Below, one piece after another: positions 7,090 through 17,012 of a DNA stretch of 46,873 bases. The position numbers and the translations under genes are program-made. The notes beneath the pieces were generated by a model. That model saw only the letters and a list, made by a program, of their open reading frames with translations. It did not search any database and was not told where the DNA came from. Source of the stretch: Elusimicrobia bacterium RIFOXYD2_FULL_34_15 (GTDB taxonomy: Bacteria > Elusimicrobiota > UBA8919); NCBI GenBank assembly GCA_001800605.1, contig MGVS01000044.1, positions 1 through 46,873 of the forward strand, read 5' to 3'. How positions within the stretch are numbered: position 1 is the stretch's first letter; each line of letters opens with the position of its first letter.

Positions 7090-8283
7090 TTACCCTTTTA
7101 ATTTTTCTGCAAACTGTTTGCCAAATTCAAAACAATTTTTTAAATCATCTTCCGAAGGCGTGTATTTAGCTGAAATGGGAGGTAAAACAACTTCTATCCC
7201 GCTTTCTTTTAAAGTATTTTCAATAATTTTCACAGATTCACCGCTCCAACCGAAAGAACCAAAGGATGTTCCGATTCTATTTTTTATTCTTAGACCTTTT
7301 ATAAAATCAAGAAAACCTGCAATATTGGGAAGTATATTATTATCATGAGTTGAAGAACCCATAATTAATCCTTTGGAGTTTAAAACATCTTTAATAATTT
7401 CAGTTCTGTCGGTTACACTTATGTTATATAATTTTCCTTCTATACCTGATGCTTTTACTCCTTCCAATATCATAGTTGCCATTTTTTCCGTGGCACCCCA
7501 CATGGTTTCATAAATTACTATAACGTCTTTCTTTAGCGGCAGTCCTTTTGCCCATTGAATATACGAATTGACTATTTTCATCGGATCTTTCCGCCAGATA
7601 ATTCCATGAGAAGGTGCTATTATCTTTATATCTATACCGCTTTTTACAATCTCATCGATTTTTTTTAAAATTACCTGACTGTATGGAATTAAAATATTTG
7701 CATAATATTTTGCAGCTTCTTCCATAAGTAAACAGTTGTCAATCTCGTCATCAAATTTTTCGGTTGAAGCAATATGCTGGCCGAATGCATCATTTGGAAG
7801 TAGCAATTTATCTTCAGGAATATAAGTAAACATGCTATCCGGCCAGTGAATCATAGGAGCTTCTATAAATTTTAATGTTTTTTCACCAAGTGAAATTTCA
7901 TCTCCGGTTTTAACAGTTTGAAAATCCCAATTTGTATAATAATGTCTAAAAAGTCCTTCTTTACATTTTGCGGTACCTACTAATTTTGCATTATTAGCGA
8001 GTTTCATTATCTCTGGAAGCGCACCCGAATGATCCGTCTCAACATGATTGGCTATAATATAGTCAATTTTTGAAGGATCGATAATTTCTTTTATTCTTTC
8101 TATTAATTCATTGGAAAAACTGCCAAGTACCGTATCAATAAGTGCAATTTTTTTATCTATGATAAGATATGCATTATAGGACGAACCGCGATTGGTTGTA
8201 TAAGTATAACCATGAAAATTACGGATATTCCAATCAACAACCCCAACCGAATACACATTTTTTACAACTTCAATTTTATTCAT
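7090..8283 (-). CDS. FprA-type flavodiiron protein (O2/NO reductase)
   Basis: 397 aa. The N-terminal metallo-beta-lactamase-like domain has the diiron ligands in NHVETDHSGALPE (H-x-E-x-D-H) and further His ligands in MIHWPDSMFTY and APSHGIIWR. The C-terminal flavodoxin domain (from about residue 255) begins VIVIYETMWGATEKMA and has GSSTHDNNILPNIAGF. There is no rubredoxin extension. Such enzymes reduce O2 to water or NO to N2O in the cytoplasm of anaerobes. GGGAG precedes the ATG. It lies upstream of the reductase/PDO operon, so this block appears devoted to oxidative protection. Confidence 0.93.
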   Translation of the reverse strand: MNKIEVVKNVYSVGVVDWNIRNFHGYTYTTNRGSSYNAYLIIDKKIALIDTVLGSFSNELIERIKEIIDPSKIDYIIANHVETDHSGALPEIMKLANNAKLVGTAKCKEGLFRHYYTNWDFQTVKTGDEISLGEKTLKFIEAPMIHWPDSMFTYIPEDKLLLPNDAFGQHIASTEKFDDEIDNCLLMEEAAKYYANILIPYSQVILKKIDEIVKSGIDIKIIAPSHGIIWRKDPMKIVNSYIQWAKGLPLKKDVIVIYETMWGATEKMATMILEGVKASGIEGKLYNISVTDRTEIIKDVLNSKGLIMGSSTHDNNILPNIAGFLDFIKGLRIKNRIGTSFGSFGWSGESVKIIENTLKESGIEVVLPPISAKYTPSEDDLKNCFEFGKQFAEKLKG

Positions 8284-8303
8284 GAAATACTCCCAAAAGA
8301 AAC

Positions 8304-8382
8304 TGTTTTAGTGTTATAGTGTCTTAGAGTCATAGGGTTCTAATGCTGAAACTCTTTAAACTCTACGAACCTATAAACTCAT
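8304..8382. repeat. TAG-phased octad inverted-repeat element
   Basis: In 8306-8337, TAG recurs exactly every 8 nt (units such as TTATAGTG and TCTTAGAG). After a short spacer a looser opposing arm contains several ACTC units (AAACTC). This resembles the 7-nt-unit elements elsewhere but with period 8. Confidence 0.55.
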
Positions 8383-8440
8383 ATAATATTTGATTCTTTT
8401 ACTGTGATAAGGATTCAAAAAAGGCAGGATAAACAAAATA

Positions 8441-8510
8441 AGCTAAAAGTTATAATTTAAATTAAGTCTTTCTGATTTTATTTTAACTTTTAATTTTAAC
8501 CTTTAACTTG
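8441..8510. repeat. TTTTAAC-type heptad inverted-repeat element
   Basis: The right part reads TTTTAAC, TTTTAAT, TTTTAAC, CTTTAAC in 7-nt register. The left part (AAAAGTTATAATTTAAATT) is roughly its reverse complement. It ends 5 nt before the infB stop codon. A relative sits at 12045-12125, between nusA and rimP. Confidence 0.7.
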
Positions 8511-8514
8511 TCTT

Positions 8515-10752
8515 TTATAGTTTTCTTTTTACGAGTTCTATTGCAAATGATTCTATAACATCACCAATCTTTACATCAGAAAAACCTTCCAGCATTAGAC
8601 CGCATTCAAAACCTTTCTCTACTTCTTTTGCATCATCTTTAAATCTTTTTAGAGATCCTAATTTACCTTCAAATACAATTGTATTGTCTCTCAATAATCT
8701 TGCTCCGCCGGTTCTTGTAATTTTACCGTCAATTACCGTACAACCTGCTATGGTTCCTAGCTTAGCCACTTTGAAAATTTTTAATACACGGGCGCGTCCT
8801 AAATAAACTTCTTTTTTGTCCGGTTCTAAAAGTCCTTCCATTGCAGCTTTGACATCATTAATAACCTCATAAATGATTCTATATGTTTTTATTTCTATTT
8901 CTTCTTTTTGAGCAAGTATCATTGCCGAAGTTTCACTTCTTACATTGAAACCTATTATTACGGCATCAGAAGCAGCCGCAAGAATGACATCAGAATCGTT
9001 TACGCCGCCAATTCCAAAATGTATTATTTTTACAGCAACATCTTTTGTTGCTAACTTTTCCAAAGAATCTCTTAATACCTCGACAGAACCTCTGACATCA
9101 GCTTTAATAATAAGATTCAGTTGTTTTGCCTTTCCCTCAATCATATTTTTATGGAAATCTTCCAGTGTTAAATGGCGACTTTTTGTTAATCGCTCATCTC
9201 TTCGTAATTGCTGTCTCATTTCACTTATACTTCTTGCTTCCTTTTCATCAGAAACAGTGAAAAACTTATCACCTGATTGCGGAGCCCACTGAAAACCCAT
9301 CATCTCTACCGGTGTTGATGGCCCTGCTTCTAAAAGCCGTTTCCCTTTATCGTTGTGCATTGCACGTACTTTTGCGTAAGAAGTACCGGCAATAATAAAA
9401 TCACCAACTTTCAGAGTTCCATTTTTTACTAAAACCGTTGCCACAGGCCCAACTTTTGGAGAAACCTTTGCTTCAACAATAACACCCGTTGCTTTTTTAT
9501 CAGGATTCGCTTTCAATTCCATTATCTCAGACTGAAGTAAAATTAACTCCAAAAGTTTATCTATTCCGGTATTTTTCCTTGCAGATACTTCAACGGTTAT
9601 AATTTTACCGCCCCAATCTTCGGAAAGCAGGTTATGCCCGGAGAGTTCCTGTTTAACTTTTTGCACATTAGCAGTTGGTAAATCAACTTTATTTATTGCA
9701 ACTATTATAGGAACGTTTGCAGCCCGGGCATGATCGATCGCTTCAACAGTCTGAGGCATAACACCATCGTCCGCAGCTACAACCAAAATAACTATGTCTG
9801 TTGCCTGTGCTCCGCGAGCCCGCATTGCTGTAAATGCTTCATGACCCGGAGTGTCTAAAAATACTATTTCACCATTTTGAGTCTTGACCTTGTAGGCACC
9901 TATGTGTTGTGTGATTCCACCCGCTTCCTTTTCTGCAACATTTGATTCTCTTATCGCATCCATTAAAGATGTTTTCCCGTGATCAACATGTCCCATAATA
10001 GTTACTATAGGCGCTCTGGGCTTCAATTTTGCAACATCTTCTTTTTCCTCAACTTCCCTTTCACCAAACAACGGAACTATTTCTACATCGTAACCAAATT
10101 CTGAAGCAATAAGCGATACAACATCCCTACCTATTCTCTGATTTATTGTTGCAAGTACACCCAATGACATAAGTTTCTTTATCAATTCAACGGTTTTGAC
10201 ATTCATTTTTGTTGCAAGTTCCGACACTGTAATAGTTTCATCTATTTTTATTTTTGGGCGGGTAACCGCTGATTTTTCAACAGGGACTGATACTGTTTCT
10301 GCAGGAACTATTTCCGGTTTTTTAGGATGTTCTATATGTCTTGTAACCGGAGCTTTAACATTCTCCGGAAAATATGTTATTGTTTTTTTGCCTGTCGCTG
10401 GTTTTTTTACTTCCGTTTCTTTTTGTATTTCCTGTATTTTTTCCGGAACTTTTTTTTCTTCTGTCTTTTTTGGTTTTTCAACTATAGTTGTCTTTTTCAA
10501 TTTTGTTTCTTCAATACTTTTTTCCTTAGTTTTTTTTGCTATAATTTTCGGTTTTTTCTCTTCCTTAGAAGCAACTGTTTCCAAAGCAGGTTTTTCTACT
10601 TGCTCGGGAACAGGGATTGATTTCACTTTTTTAGCTTTCGGAGTACTTGCTTTTTTTACCTCAAGTGCTTCATCCGGTTTTGTTTTTTTAGCTTTTTTTG
10701 TTTTAGGAGAATCTTTTAATTTTTCTTCACTCTTTTGCTTTTTCGGGGACAT
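8515..10752 (-). CDS. infB: Translation initiation factor IF-2
   Basis: 745 aa. The first ~150 residues are a Lys/Glu/Pro/Ala-rich low-complexity region typical of IF-2 N-termini. The IF2_N module follows (VSELATKMNVKTVELIKKLM), then the GTPase domain with G1 GHVDHGKTSLMDAI, G3 DTPGH, G4 NKVD, and the domain II-IV parts ending in FAIELVKRKL. It brings fMet-tRNA to the 30S subunit. Its ATG lies 26 nt inside the end of nusA, preceded by a strong GGAGGT site at the right distance, which fixes this start. Part of the classic rimP-nusA-infB operon; rbfA and truB do not follow here. Confidence 0.98.
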   Translation of the reverse strand: MSPKKQKSEEKLKDSPKTKKAKKTKPDEALEVKKASTPKAKKVKSIPVPEQVEKPALETVASKEEKKPKIIAKKTKEKSIEETKLKKTTIVEKPKKTEEKKVPEKIQEIQKETEVKKPATGKKTITYFPENVKAPVTRHIEHPKKPEIVPAETVSVPVEKSAVTRPKIKIDETITVSELATKMNVKTVELIKKLMSLGVLATINQRIGRDVVSLIASEFGYDVEIVPLFGEREVEEKEDVAKLKPRAPIVTIMGHVDHGKTSLMDAIRESNVAEKEAGGITQHIGAYKVKTQNGEIVFLDTPGHEAFTAMRARGAQATDIVILVVAADDGVMPQTVEAIDHARAANVPIIVAINKVDLPTANVQKVKQELSGHNLLSEDWGGKIITVEVSARKNTGIDKLLELILLQSEIMELKANPDKKATGVIVEAKVSPKVGPVATVLVKNGTLKVGDFIIAGTSYAKVRAMHNDKGKRLLEAGPSTPVEMMGFQWAPQSGDKFFTVSDEKEARSISEMRQQLRRDERLTKSRHLTLEDFHKNMIEGKAKQLNLIIKADVRGSVEVLRDSLEKLATKDVAVKIIHFGIGGVNDSDVILAAASDAVIIGFNVRSETSAMILAQKEEIEIKTYRIIYEVINDVKAAMEGLLEPDKKEVYLGRARVLKIFKVAKLGTIAGCTVIDGKITRTGGARLLRDNTIVFEGKLGSLKRFKDDAKEVEKGFECGLMLEGFSDVKIGDVIESFAIELVKRKL

Positions 10753-12028
10753 CCTCTACCTCCGTCGCTTTTTTTTCTAACGCTTTCTTAGCAGAATCTA
10801 ATATTTTTTGTGCTGTTTTTTCTCCGATACCCTGCAGTGCTGTTAAAGCTTCTATAGACGCATTTGTTAGTGATTCGATTGTATTATACCCTGATTTTAT
10901 TAATATCTGAGCCGTTTTTTCTCCTACACCTTCCAATCCGGTAAAATCATCCATTTTTTGTTCAATCTTTGCTGTATCTGATGATTTTTTCTCAGATTCG
11001 GATCTTATATCTATATGCCAACCGGTTAGTTTTGCTGCAAGCCGAACATTCTGTCCGTCTTTACCTATTGCCAGCGAAAGCTGGTCATCTGCAACTAAAA
11101 CATTTGCAGTTTTTTTATCTTCGTCTATTTCAATTTGAAGAACTTTTGCAGGACTTAATGCGCTTGCTATATATTGAGCGGAATCTTTTGAATAATGAAC
11201 CATGTCTATCCTTGCACCCATAAGCTCCTGAATGATAGACTTTATTCTGACTCCCTTTACTCCTACACATGAACCAATCGCATCTACTTTCGGGTTATGC
11301 GATAAAACAGCAACTTTTATCCGAGAACCAGGCTCTCTTACAATATCTTTTATCTCAACAGTGCTGTCGTAAACTTCAGGAACTTCCAGACGAAAAAGAT
11401 GTTTTATTAGTTCCGGATGCATACGGGATACTATCATCTGGGGTCCCTTGGATGTTTTCTCAACTTTCATAACATAAACTTTTATTCTATCGCCAATATT
11501 AAATTTCTCTCTTTGGCACTGTTCTCTTATCGGAAGGATTGCTTCACCGCGGCCGATATCAATAATAATATTTTTCCCAACAAATTTATAGACCATGCCA
11601 TTTATCACATCGCCAACCTTAGAATTAAATTCGTTAAAAAGATTTTCTTTTTCTACTTCCCTGATCTTTTGGATTATTACCTGTTTTGCCGTCTGAGCTG
11701 CTATTCTGCCAAATTCATCAATCGATACTTCAAATTTTAATTCCATATCTACTTTAATTTTTGGTTTAAGTTTTATTGCTTCTTCTAACGATATTTCCAT
11801 ATCAGGATCTACGACTTTCTCAACAACCTTCTTGATCCGGTATGCTTTTATTTTTCCAGTATTTTCATCTAAATGAACTTCTAAATTCAAATTTTTGTTT
11901 CCGGCATGTTTCCTGAATGCTGATACTAACGCGGTTTCCACTGTTCTTAATAGATCACTTTTTTTTATACCTTTTTCACGCTCGATTTGTTCGATTACCG
12001 GTAAAAGTTCAATCATTTGCTCTGCCAT
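10727..12028 (-). CDS. nusA: Transcription termination/antitermination factor NusA
   Basis: 433 aa. The N-terminal RNA-polymerase-binding domain is followed by an S1 domain ([20 protein letters not shown]), two KH domains with [15 protein letters not shown] and [18 protein letters not shown], and two helix-hairpin-helix repeats ([30 protein letters not shown]) near the C-terminus. It binds nascent RNA and RNA polymerase to control pausing and termination. It sits between rimP and infB, and its end overlaps the infB start by 26 nt. A GGGGG element precedes the ATG. Confidence 0.98.
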   Translation of the reverse strand: MAEQMIELLPVIEQIEREKGIKKSDLLRTVETALVSAFRKHAGNKNLNLEVHLDENTGKIKAYRIKKVVEKVVDPDMEISLEEAIKLKPKIKVDMELKFEVSIDEFGRIAAQTAKQVIIQKIREVEKENLFNEFNSKVGDVINGMVYKFVGKNIIIDIGRGEAILPIREQCQREKFNIGDRIKVYVMKVEKTSKGPQMIVSRMHPELIKHLFRLEVPEVYDSTVEIKDIVREPGSRIKVAVLSHNPKVDAIGSCVGVKGVRIKSIIQELMGARIDMVHYSKDSAQYIASALSPAKVLQIEIDEDKKTANVLVADDQLSLAIGKDGQNVRLAAKLTGWHIDIRSESEKKSSDTAKIEQKMDDFTGLEGVGEKTAQILIKSGYNTIESLTNASIEALTALQGIGEKTAQKILDSAKKALEKKATEVEDVPEKAKE

Positions 12029-12044
12029 ATGACCCCCAAAAACG

Positions 12045-12125
12045 GCAAGTATAAATAAAAAGTTAAAATTTAAATTAAGTCTTTTTTTGTTTCTTATTTT
12101 TATTTATACTTTTTATTTTAACTTG
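12045..12125. repeat. AT-rich inverted-repeat element between nusA and rimP
   Basis: AAGTATAAATAAAAAGTTAA on the left is mirrored by TTATACTTTTTATTTTAACT on the right. The centre shares AATTTAAATTAAGTCTTT with the 8441-8510 copy. The right end lies within 7 nt of the rimP stop codon. Confidence 0.7.
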
Positions 12126-12131
12126 CTTTTA

Positions 12132-12581
12132 TTATATTTCTATTCTTAATTTTGCTTTGTGTATTTTTGAAATCGGAATTTTTATATTTTTATCTTTAAC
12201 AGACACTTCTACAATATCATTTCCGGTGCTTATGATTTTACCTTCGTAAAATATTTTGCCTTCAACTGTTTCCTTAAGATTTATTACTGCTACCATGCCT
12301 ATATTTTTCTTAAAATCTTTTTCTGATGCTAAAGGCCTATCTAGCCCCGGCGATGAAACCTCTAAATCATATCTTGCAATATTTAAATCGCTATTATCCA
12401 AAAGAAATCCTGCAATGTCGCTCACTTTGCCGCAATCATCAGTTGTCACTCCGCCCGGTTTATCAATAAATATGCGAATTATCGTTCTTCCTTTGAATTG
12501 CGAGCTTTTTATTTCGAATATTTCAAACCCCTCTTTTTCTATATCTTCACTTATAATTTCTTTTATTCTATCATCCAGCAT
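12132..12581 (-). CDS. rimP: Ribosome maturation factor RimP
   Basis: 149 aa with the RimP N-terminal domain, including IRIFIDKPGGVTTDDCGKVS and YDLEVSSPGLDRPL, and a C-terminal SH3-like part. RimP assists 30S subunit assembly. It is the first gene of the rimP-nusA-infB operon. An AGAGG element lies just before the ATG, and a terminator (12606-12632) separates it from proS upstream. The strong SSPG-DRPL signature and the position make the call safe. Confidence 0.96.
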   Translation of the reverse strand: MLDDRIKEIISEDIEKEGFEIFEIKSSQFKGRTIIRIFIDKPGGVTTDDCGKVSDIAGFLLDNSDLNIARYDLEVSSPGLDRPLASEKDFKKNIGMVAVINLKETVEGKIFYEGKIISTGNDIVEVSVKDKNIKIPISKIHKAKLRIEI

Positions 12582-12605
12582 AAAATGCCTCTGAAAAATT
12601 CTGAA

Positions 12606-12632
12606 AAATAAAGAGTGGTTATAGCCACTCTT
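12606..12632 (-). terminator. Rho-independent terminator after proS
   Basis: AAGAGTGG (12611-12618) pairs perfectly with CCACTCTT (12625-12632) around a 6-nt loop. Read on the minus strand, the stem is followed by TTTATTTTT. It separates proS from rimP. Confidence 0.85.
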
Positions 12633-12658
12633 AGATTACTGCGATTATTATATTAAAT

Positions 12659-14350
12659 CTACTTGATAATGTCAAGCAAATTCCCGATATCAACCAGCTT
12701 TGGTGTTTTCTCGGTTCTGTACTTAATTTCAATTTTATTTTCTGCTATTGTCTTATCAGAAATTGTTATTCTTATTGGAATTCCAAGTAAATCCGCATCT
12801 TTAAATTTAACACCGGCACGTTCGTTTCTATCATCTAAAAGAACATCAGTTTTTTCGGATAGTTGCTTATATATATCGTCGCTTACTTCTTTAATTTTAC
12901 CGTCATATGATATCGGTATTATTACAACTTTATAGGGTGCAAGTGACTCATTCCAGATTATACCATTTTCATCATGTGATTGCTCAATAGCCGCAGCAAC
13001 AATTCTTGATACACCTATTCCATAGCAACCCATTATAAAGTGATTTTTAATGCCTTTTTCATCTAAAAATGTCGCATTCATAGATTTTGAATATTTTGTC
13101 CCTAATTTAAAAGTGTGCCCCACCTCTATGCCTCTTGAAAATTTTAAATGGCTTTCCTCACATTTTGGACACATATCTCCGCTTTTAATATTTCTTAAAT
13201 CGAGAATTTCCGAAGGCTTATAATCCCTGCCAATATTTATATTTTTTAAATGATAATCTTTTTTATTAGCACCGGAAATACCGTTCACAATATTTTCAAC
13301 AGAAAAATCCGCATAAATTTCAATATTATTGTCATTTAATTTTACAGGACCCGCAAAACCTACCGGTGCACCCGTTAATTTTTCAACGGTTATTGCATTT
13401 GCAAGTGTTAATTGATTACACTTAAGAAATCCTTTTAGTTTTTCTTCATTTATTTCAGAATCTCCCCTGACAAGAACCATAACGGGTTTTTCATCTGCAA
13501 GATAAATAAGCGTCTTAATAAATTTTTCCGGTTTTTCATTAAGAAATTTGCTGACTTCTTCCACTGTTTTTAAATTTGGGGTATTAACTTCTTCTATAGT
13601 TTTAGTTTCACCTATTGTTCTTCGCCCTTCGGTTCTTAAACATTCTGCTTTTTCAACATTTGCACCGTAACCGCAATCACATGAAACAATTTCCTCTTCA
13701 CCGGTATCCGCTATAACCATAAACTCGTGCGAAAATGTGCCTCCTATGGTTCCGGTTGTTGCTTCAACAGGACAAAATTTAAAACCGCATCTTACACAAA
13801 TATTGGAATAAGCATCAAAAACTTTCTTATAATAATCGCCGGCGTCTTCTTCTGTTGCATGAAAAGAATATGCGTCTTTCATATAAAATTCTTTAGCGCG
13901 CATCACGCCAAAACGCGGCCTGATTTCATCCCGGAATTTTGTCTGGAACTGATAAAGCATCAATGGGAGCTGTTTATACGAACGTACTTCTTTACGTGCT
14001 ATATCAGTAATTACTTCTTCATGGGTTGGCCCTAAACAAAATTCCCGTTCGGAACGGTCTTTAATACGATAAAGCTCTTCACCGTAAAGTTCCCATCTGC
14101 CGGTTTCTTCCCATAATTCTTTCGGTATTATAGCCGGCATGAGCAGTTCCTGACCGCCAATCCTGTTCATTTCTTCACGTATTATCTGTTCAACTTTTTT
14201 TAAAATTCGCAATCCCAATGGTAACCATACGTAAACACCCGAAGAAAGTTTTCTTATAAACCCGGCACGCAGCATCAGTTTTTGCGAAATAGTATCCGCA
14301 TCAGATGGCGTTTCTTTGACTGTTGGTATAAATGCCTGCGTGTATTTCAT
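12659..14350 (-). CDS. proS: Prolyl-tRNA synthetase, bacterial type with INS domain
   Basis: 563 aa. Class II motifs are present: motif 1 around GVYVWLPLGLRILKKVEQI, motif 2 with FQTKFRDEIRPRFGVMRAKEF, motif 3 with GCYGIGVSRIVAAAIEQ. The editing (INS) domain lies between motifs 2 and 3 (residues ~230-390), and the anticodon-binding domain is C-terminal. It charges tRNA-Pro. The ATG at 14350 (MKYTQAFIPT) is preferred; the longer GTG start at 14362 would read codons from the adjacent CAGTACA-type repeat. No ribosome-binding site is visible because the repeat ends directly before the start. Confidence 0.97.
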   Translation of the reverse strand: MKYTQAFIPTVKETPSDADTISQKLMLRAGFIRKLSSGVYVWLPLGLRILKKVEQIIREEMNRIGGQELLMPAIIPKELWEETGRWELYGEELYRIKDRSEREFCLGPTHEEVITDIARKEVRSYKQLPLMLYQFQTKFRDEIRPRFGVMRAKEFYMKDAYSFHATEEDAGDYYKKVFDAYSNICVRCGFKFCPVEATTGTIGGTFSHEFMVIADTGEEEIVSCDCGYGANVEKAECLRTEGRRTIGETKTIEEVNTPNLKTVEEVSKFLNEKPEKFIKTLIYLADEKPVMVLVRGDSEINEEKLKGFLKCNQLTLANAITVEKLTGAPVGFAGPVKLNDNNIEIYADFSVENIVNGISGANKKDYHLKNINIGRDYKPSEILDLRNIKSGDMCPKCEESHLKFSRGIEVGHTFKLGTKYSKSMNATFLDEKGIKNHFIMGCYGIGVSRIVAAAIEQSHDENGIIWNESLAPYKVVIIPISYDGKIKEVSDDIYKQLSEKTDVLLDDRNERAGVKFKDADLLGIPIRITISDKTIAENKIEIKYRTEKTPKLVDIGNLLDIIK

Positions 14351-14352
14351 AT

Positions 14353-14446
14353 TACAGCTCACAGAATACAGTACACAGGATACAGATTTAAAGGAATTAT
14401 TGATTTAATCTTTTAGCTGTGTACTGTTTACTGTATACTGGGTACT
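14353..14446. repeat. CAGTACA heptad inverted-repeat element (copy 1)
   Basis: The left arm (14354-14385) has 7-nt units such as CAGAATA, CAGTACA, CAGGATA. The right arm (14414-14446) is the reverse complement type (CTGTGTACTGTTTACTGT). About 28 nt of AT-rich spacer lies between. It fills the whole gap between the proS start and the stop of the (Re)-citrate-synthase-like gene, whose TAG (14445-14447) overlaps its end. Confidence 0.9.
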
Positions 14447-15806
14447 ATCCTTTAATGATTTCCGGCATGAACTTTTTTACAAGGTCGTGCATCTCTTCAT
14501 CGGAAATTCCTATTGTTCTTTCCGCTTCGTATTGTGTGTCAATCCATTCTTTTATCTTTATTACTCCCGGATTATCTTTATCAACCCTAACTTTAATGTG
14601 ATGATTTATCCAGTAAATAATACCGGCAACCCCGGATTTATCTGTTATACCGACTGAAACAGGCCTTTTTAAAATTTTGTTTGTGTCAAATATATTGTAG
14701 ATTTCCTCATCTTTTAGAAGACCATCAGCATGGATTCCTGCACGTGTAACATTAAAATTTTTTCCGACATACGGCTGAATCGGAGGAACCTGATATTTAA
14801 TTTCTTTTTCAAAATATTCGGCAATTTCGGTTATTACAGTTGTATCCATTCCATTGGCATCTCCGCGAAAAGCTATGTATTCCACAACTAATGCTTCCGT
14901 AGGAGTGTTTCCGGTTCTTTCCCCTATACCTAAAAGTGAACCATTAGCAGAAGAACAACCGTATAACCAAGAACCTATTGCATTAGTCAATGCACGATAA
15001 AAATCGTTATGCCCGTGCCATTCAAGCCATTCTGACGGTACTCCGGCAAATTTTGTAAGCCCGTACATTATTCCGTTAACTGAACGGGGCAATGAAACTC
15101 CCGGATATGTAACACCATAACCCAGCGTATCGCAAGCACGAATTTTTACAGGCATTTTTGCTTCTTTTGATAACTTCATTAGCTCCTGTGCAAAAGGGAT
15201 AACAAATCCATAAAAATCGGCACGAGTAATATCTTCAAAATGGCAGCGTGGAATTATTTTTTCTTCCAGTGCTTTTTTTACAATATCAAGATACATATCT
15301 ATTGCTTGTTTTCTTGTCTTCTTAAGTTTAAGGAAAATATGATAATCAGAAACCGATGTCAGAATTCCTGTTTCTTTTAGTCCTAGATTTTTTACCAGCT
15401 TAAAATCTTCCTTGTGTGCTCTTATCCAGCCGGTAATTTCAGGATATCTATATCCCAACTCCTGACATTTTGTAACAGCTTCTTTATCTTTGTCAGAATA
15501 TAAAAAGAATTCCGACTGCCTTATAATTCCGTTTGGTCCTGATAAACGGTGAAGCATCTTATATAAATCAATAATTTGTTTTACTGTATAAGGCGGTCTT
15601 GACTGCTGACCGTCACGAAATGTTGTATCCGTAATCCAAATTTCATCAGCAAGATTCATAGGTACTACGCGCCAGTTAAAAGAAACTTTTGGAACCTCGC
15701 CGTACGGAAAAATATCTCTGAAAAGATTTGCTTCTTTTACATCCTGAAGTTCATACTTGTACTCATCCTGCTCTAAAGTTTTAGTTTTTTTATTGAATCT
15801 CAGCAT
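14445..15806 (-). CDS. (Re)-citrate synthase-like HMGL/DRE-TIM enzyme
   Basis: 453 aa, a DRE-TIM metallolyase (2-isopropylmalate/homocitrate synthase superfamily). The metal and catalytic site is DTTFRDGQQSR near residue 60, with EWHGHND near 263 and GERTGNTP near 294. The long conserved N-terminal lead (YGEVPKVSFNWRVVPMN) and the length near 450 fit the (Re)-citrate synthase subgroup of clostridia and other anaerobes better than LeuA, which carries a regulatory domain absent here. It would condense acetyl-CoA with oxaloacetate. No leu genes are nearby. GAGGAG precedes the ATG. A homocitrate synthase role cannot be excluded. Confidence 0.82.
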   Translation of the reverse strand: MLRFNKKTKTLEQDEYKYELQDVKEANLFRDIFPYGEVPKVSFNWRVVPMNLADEIWITDTTFRDGQQSRPPYTVKQIIDLYKMLHRLSGPNGIIRQSEFFLYSDKDKEAVTKCQELGYRYPEITGWIRAHKEDFKLVKNLGLKETGILTSVSDYHIFLKLKKTRKQAIDMYLDIVKKALEEKIIPRCHFEDITRADFYGFVIPFAQELMKLSKEAKMPVKIRACDTLGYGVTYPGVSLPRSVNGIMYGLTKFAGVPSEWLEWHGHNDFYRALTNAIGSWLYGCSSANGSLLGIGERTGNTPTEALVVEYIAFRGDANGMDTTVITEIAEYFEKEIKYQVPPIQPYVGKNFNVTRAGIHADGLLKDEEIYNIFDTNKILKRPVSVGITDKSGVAGIIYWINHHIKVRVDKDNPGVIKIKEWIDTQYEAERTIGISDEEMHDLVKKFMPEIIKG

Positions 15807-15890
15807 AAAATACTCCTCACGAATTTCAGTTAATTATACAAATTTCTTAAATTATTTCAATTATACGCCCAAAATGACAAGATGCCTCTC

Positions 15891-15925
15891 TACCTTTTAC
15901 TCATTACCCATTACTCGTTACTATT
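15891..15925. repeat. TACCCAT-type heptad array (second copy)
   Basis: Five consecutive 7-nt units: TACCTTT, TACTCAT, TACCCAT, TACTCGT, TACTATT. They end 4 nt from the proB stop codon. Same family as 7054-7085. Confidence 0.85.
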
Positions 15926-15929
15926 TAAT

Positions 15930-17012
15930 TCATTCCATTATAACCAAATTATCCTTATGAATAACTTCATCATAATCTTTCCGGCAAAGAATTCTTTCTA
16001 TTTCAGATGTTTTACAGCCTTTTATTTTTTTAATATCATCAGCTGAATAGGATGTGATGCCTCTTGCGATTACTTTATTTTTATTCACAATACTCACAAC
16101 ATCACCTTTCTCAAAACTTCCTTCTACAGCCGTTATCCCTGTTGGCAATAAACTTTTTGCCGAGTTTTTTATTGCATTTGCCGCACCGTCATCAATAACA
16201 ATCTTGCCTGATACCTTTGCACCGAATGCAATCCATTTTTTTCTGCTGTCAATCTTTATATTGCTTAAGAATTTTGTGCATTTTACCCTTCCTGAAACAA
16301 TATCGGTAATACAAACGTTCTTTCTGCCGTTTGTTATAAACACTTCCACGCCCGAAGCGGTTGCGATTTTTGCTGCTTCTATTTTCGATTCCATTCCGCC
16401 AACTGAAAAGCTACAGCCGCCCTCTTTAGATGCATAACTTTCTATATCACCGGATATTTTTTTAACTTCCAAAATTAACTCTGCATTTTTGTCTTTTTTG
16501 GGGTCACCCTTATAAAGTCCGTCTACATCGGTAAAAATAATTAAATAATTTGCATCGGCTTTTGAAGCAACAACCGCAGAAAGGGTGTCATTATCGCCGA
16601 AATTTATTTCTTCTGTTGCGACAGTATCGTTCTCGTTTATTACGGGGACAATACCCCATGACAATAATTTCAAAATAGTATTACGGGTATTAAGATACCT
16701 GTTTCTATTCTCAAAATCATTTTTTGTAAGTAATACCTGTGCAACAGAAATATCATACTTTGAAAAAATTTCCGTCCATTTATTCATTAAACCGACTTGT
16801 CCTATGGAGGCAGCCGCCTGTTTTGAAGGCAAGTCTGTCGGTCTCTTTTTCAAACCTAATTTTACAATTCCCGTTGCAATAGCCCCGGACGAGACTATAA
16901 TAACCTCATTTCCAATATTATGAAATGAAGCAATTTCTTCTGTAATTTTCTGCAGATTTTCCTGAGATGTAACTAATCCGCTTCCTATTTTTATAACAAT
17001 TCTATTCTTCAT
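15930..17012 (-). CDS. proB: Glutamate 5-kinase with PUA domain
   Basis: 360 aa. The amino-acid-kinase domain starts RIVIKIGSGLVTSQEN and contains EVIIVSSGAIATG, PVINENDTVATEEINFGDND and TDVDGLYKGDPK. A C-terminal PUA domain covers roughly residues 270-350 (GKIVIDDGAANAI, VVSIVNKNKVIARGITSYS). It phosphorylates glutamate in the first step of proline synthesis. The ATG at 17012 lies 11 nt inside the obgE end, so the pair is coupled; the longer TTG start is less likely. No proA is present in the window. Confidence 0.96.
   Translation of the reverse strand: MKNRIVIKIGSGLVTSQENLQKITEEIASFHNIGNEVIIVSSGAIATGIVKLGLKKRPTDLPSKQAAASIGQVGLMNKWTEIFSKYDISVAQVLLTKNDFENRNRYLNTRNTILKLLSWGIVPVINENDTVATEEINFGDNDTLSAVVASKADANYLIIFTDVDGLYKGDPKKDKNAELILEVKKISGDIESYASKEGGCSFSVGGMESKIEAAKIATASGVEVFITNGRKNVCITDIVSGRVKCTKFLSNIKIDSRKKWIAFGAKVSGKIVIDDGAANAIKNSAKSLLPTGITAVEGSFEKGDVVSIVNKNKVIARGITSYSADDIKKIKGCKTSEIERILCRKDYDEVIHKDNLVIME

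Noticed and set aside
10196-10780. 194-aa plus-strand Ser/Phe-rich ORF
   Set aside because: Antisense shadow of the Lys/Glu-rich low-complexity region of infB; no ribosome-binding site or family pattern.
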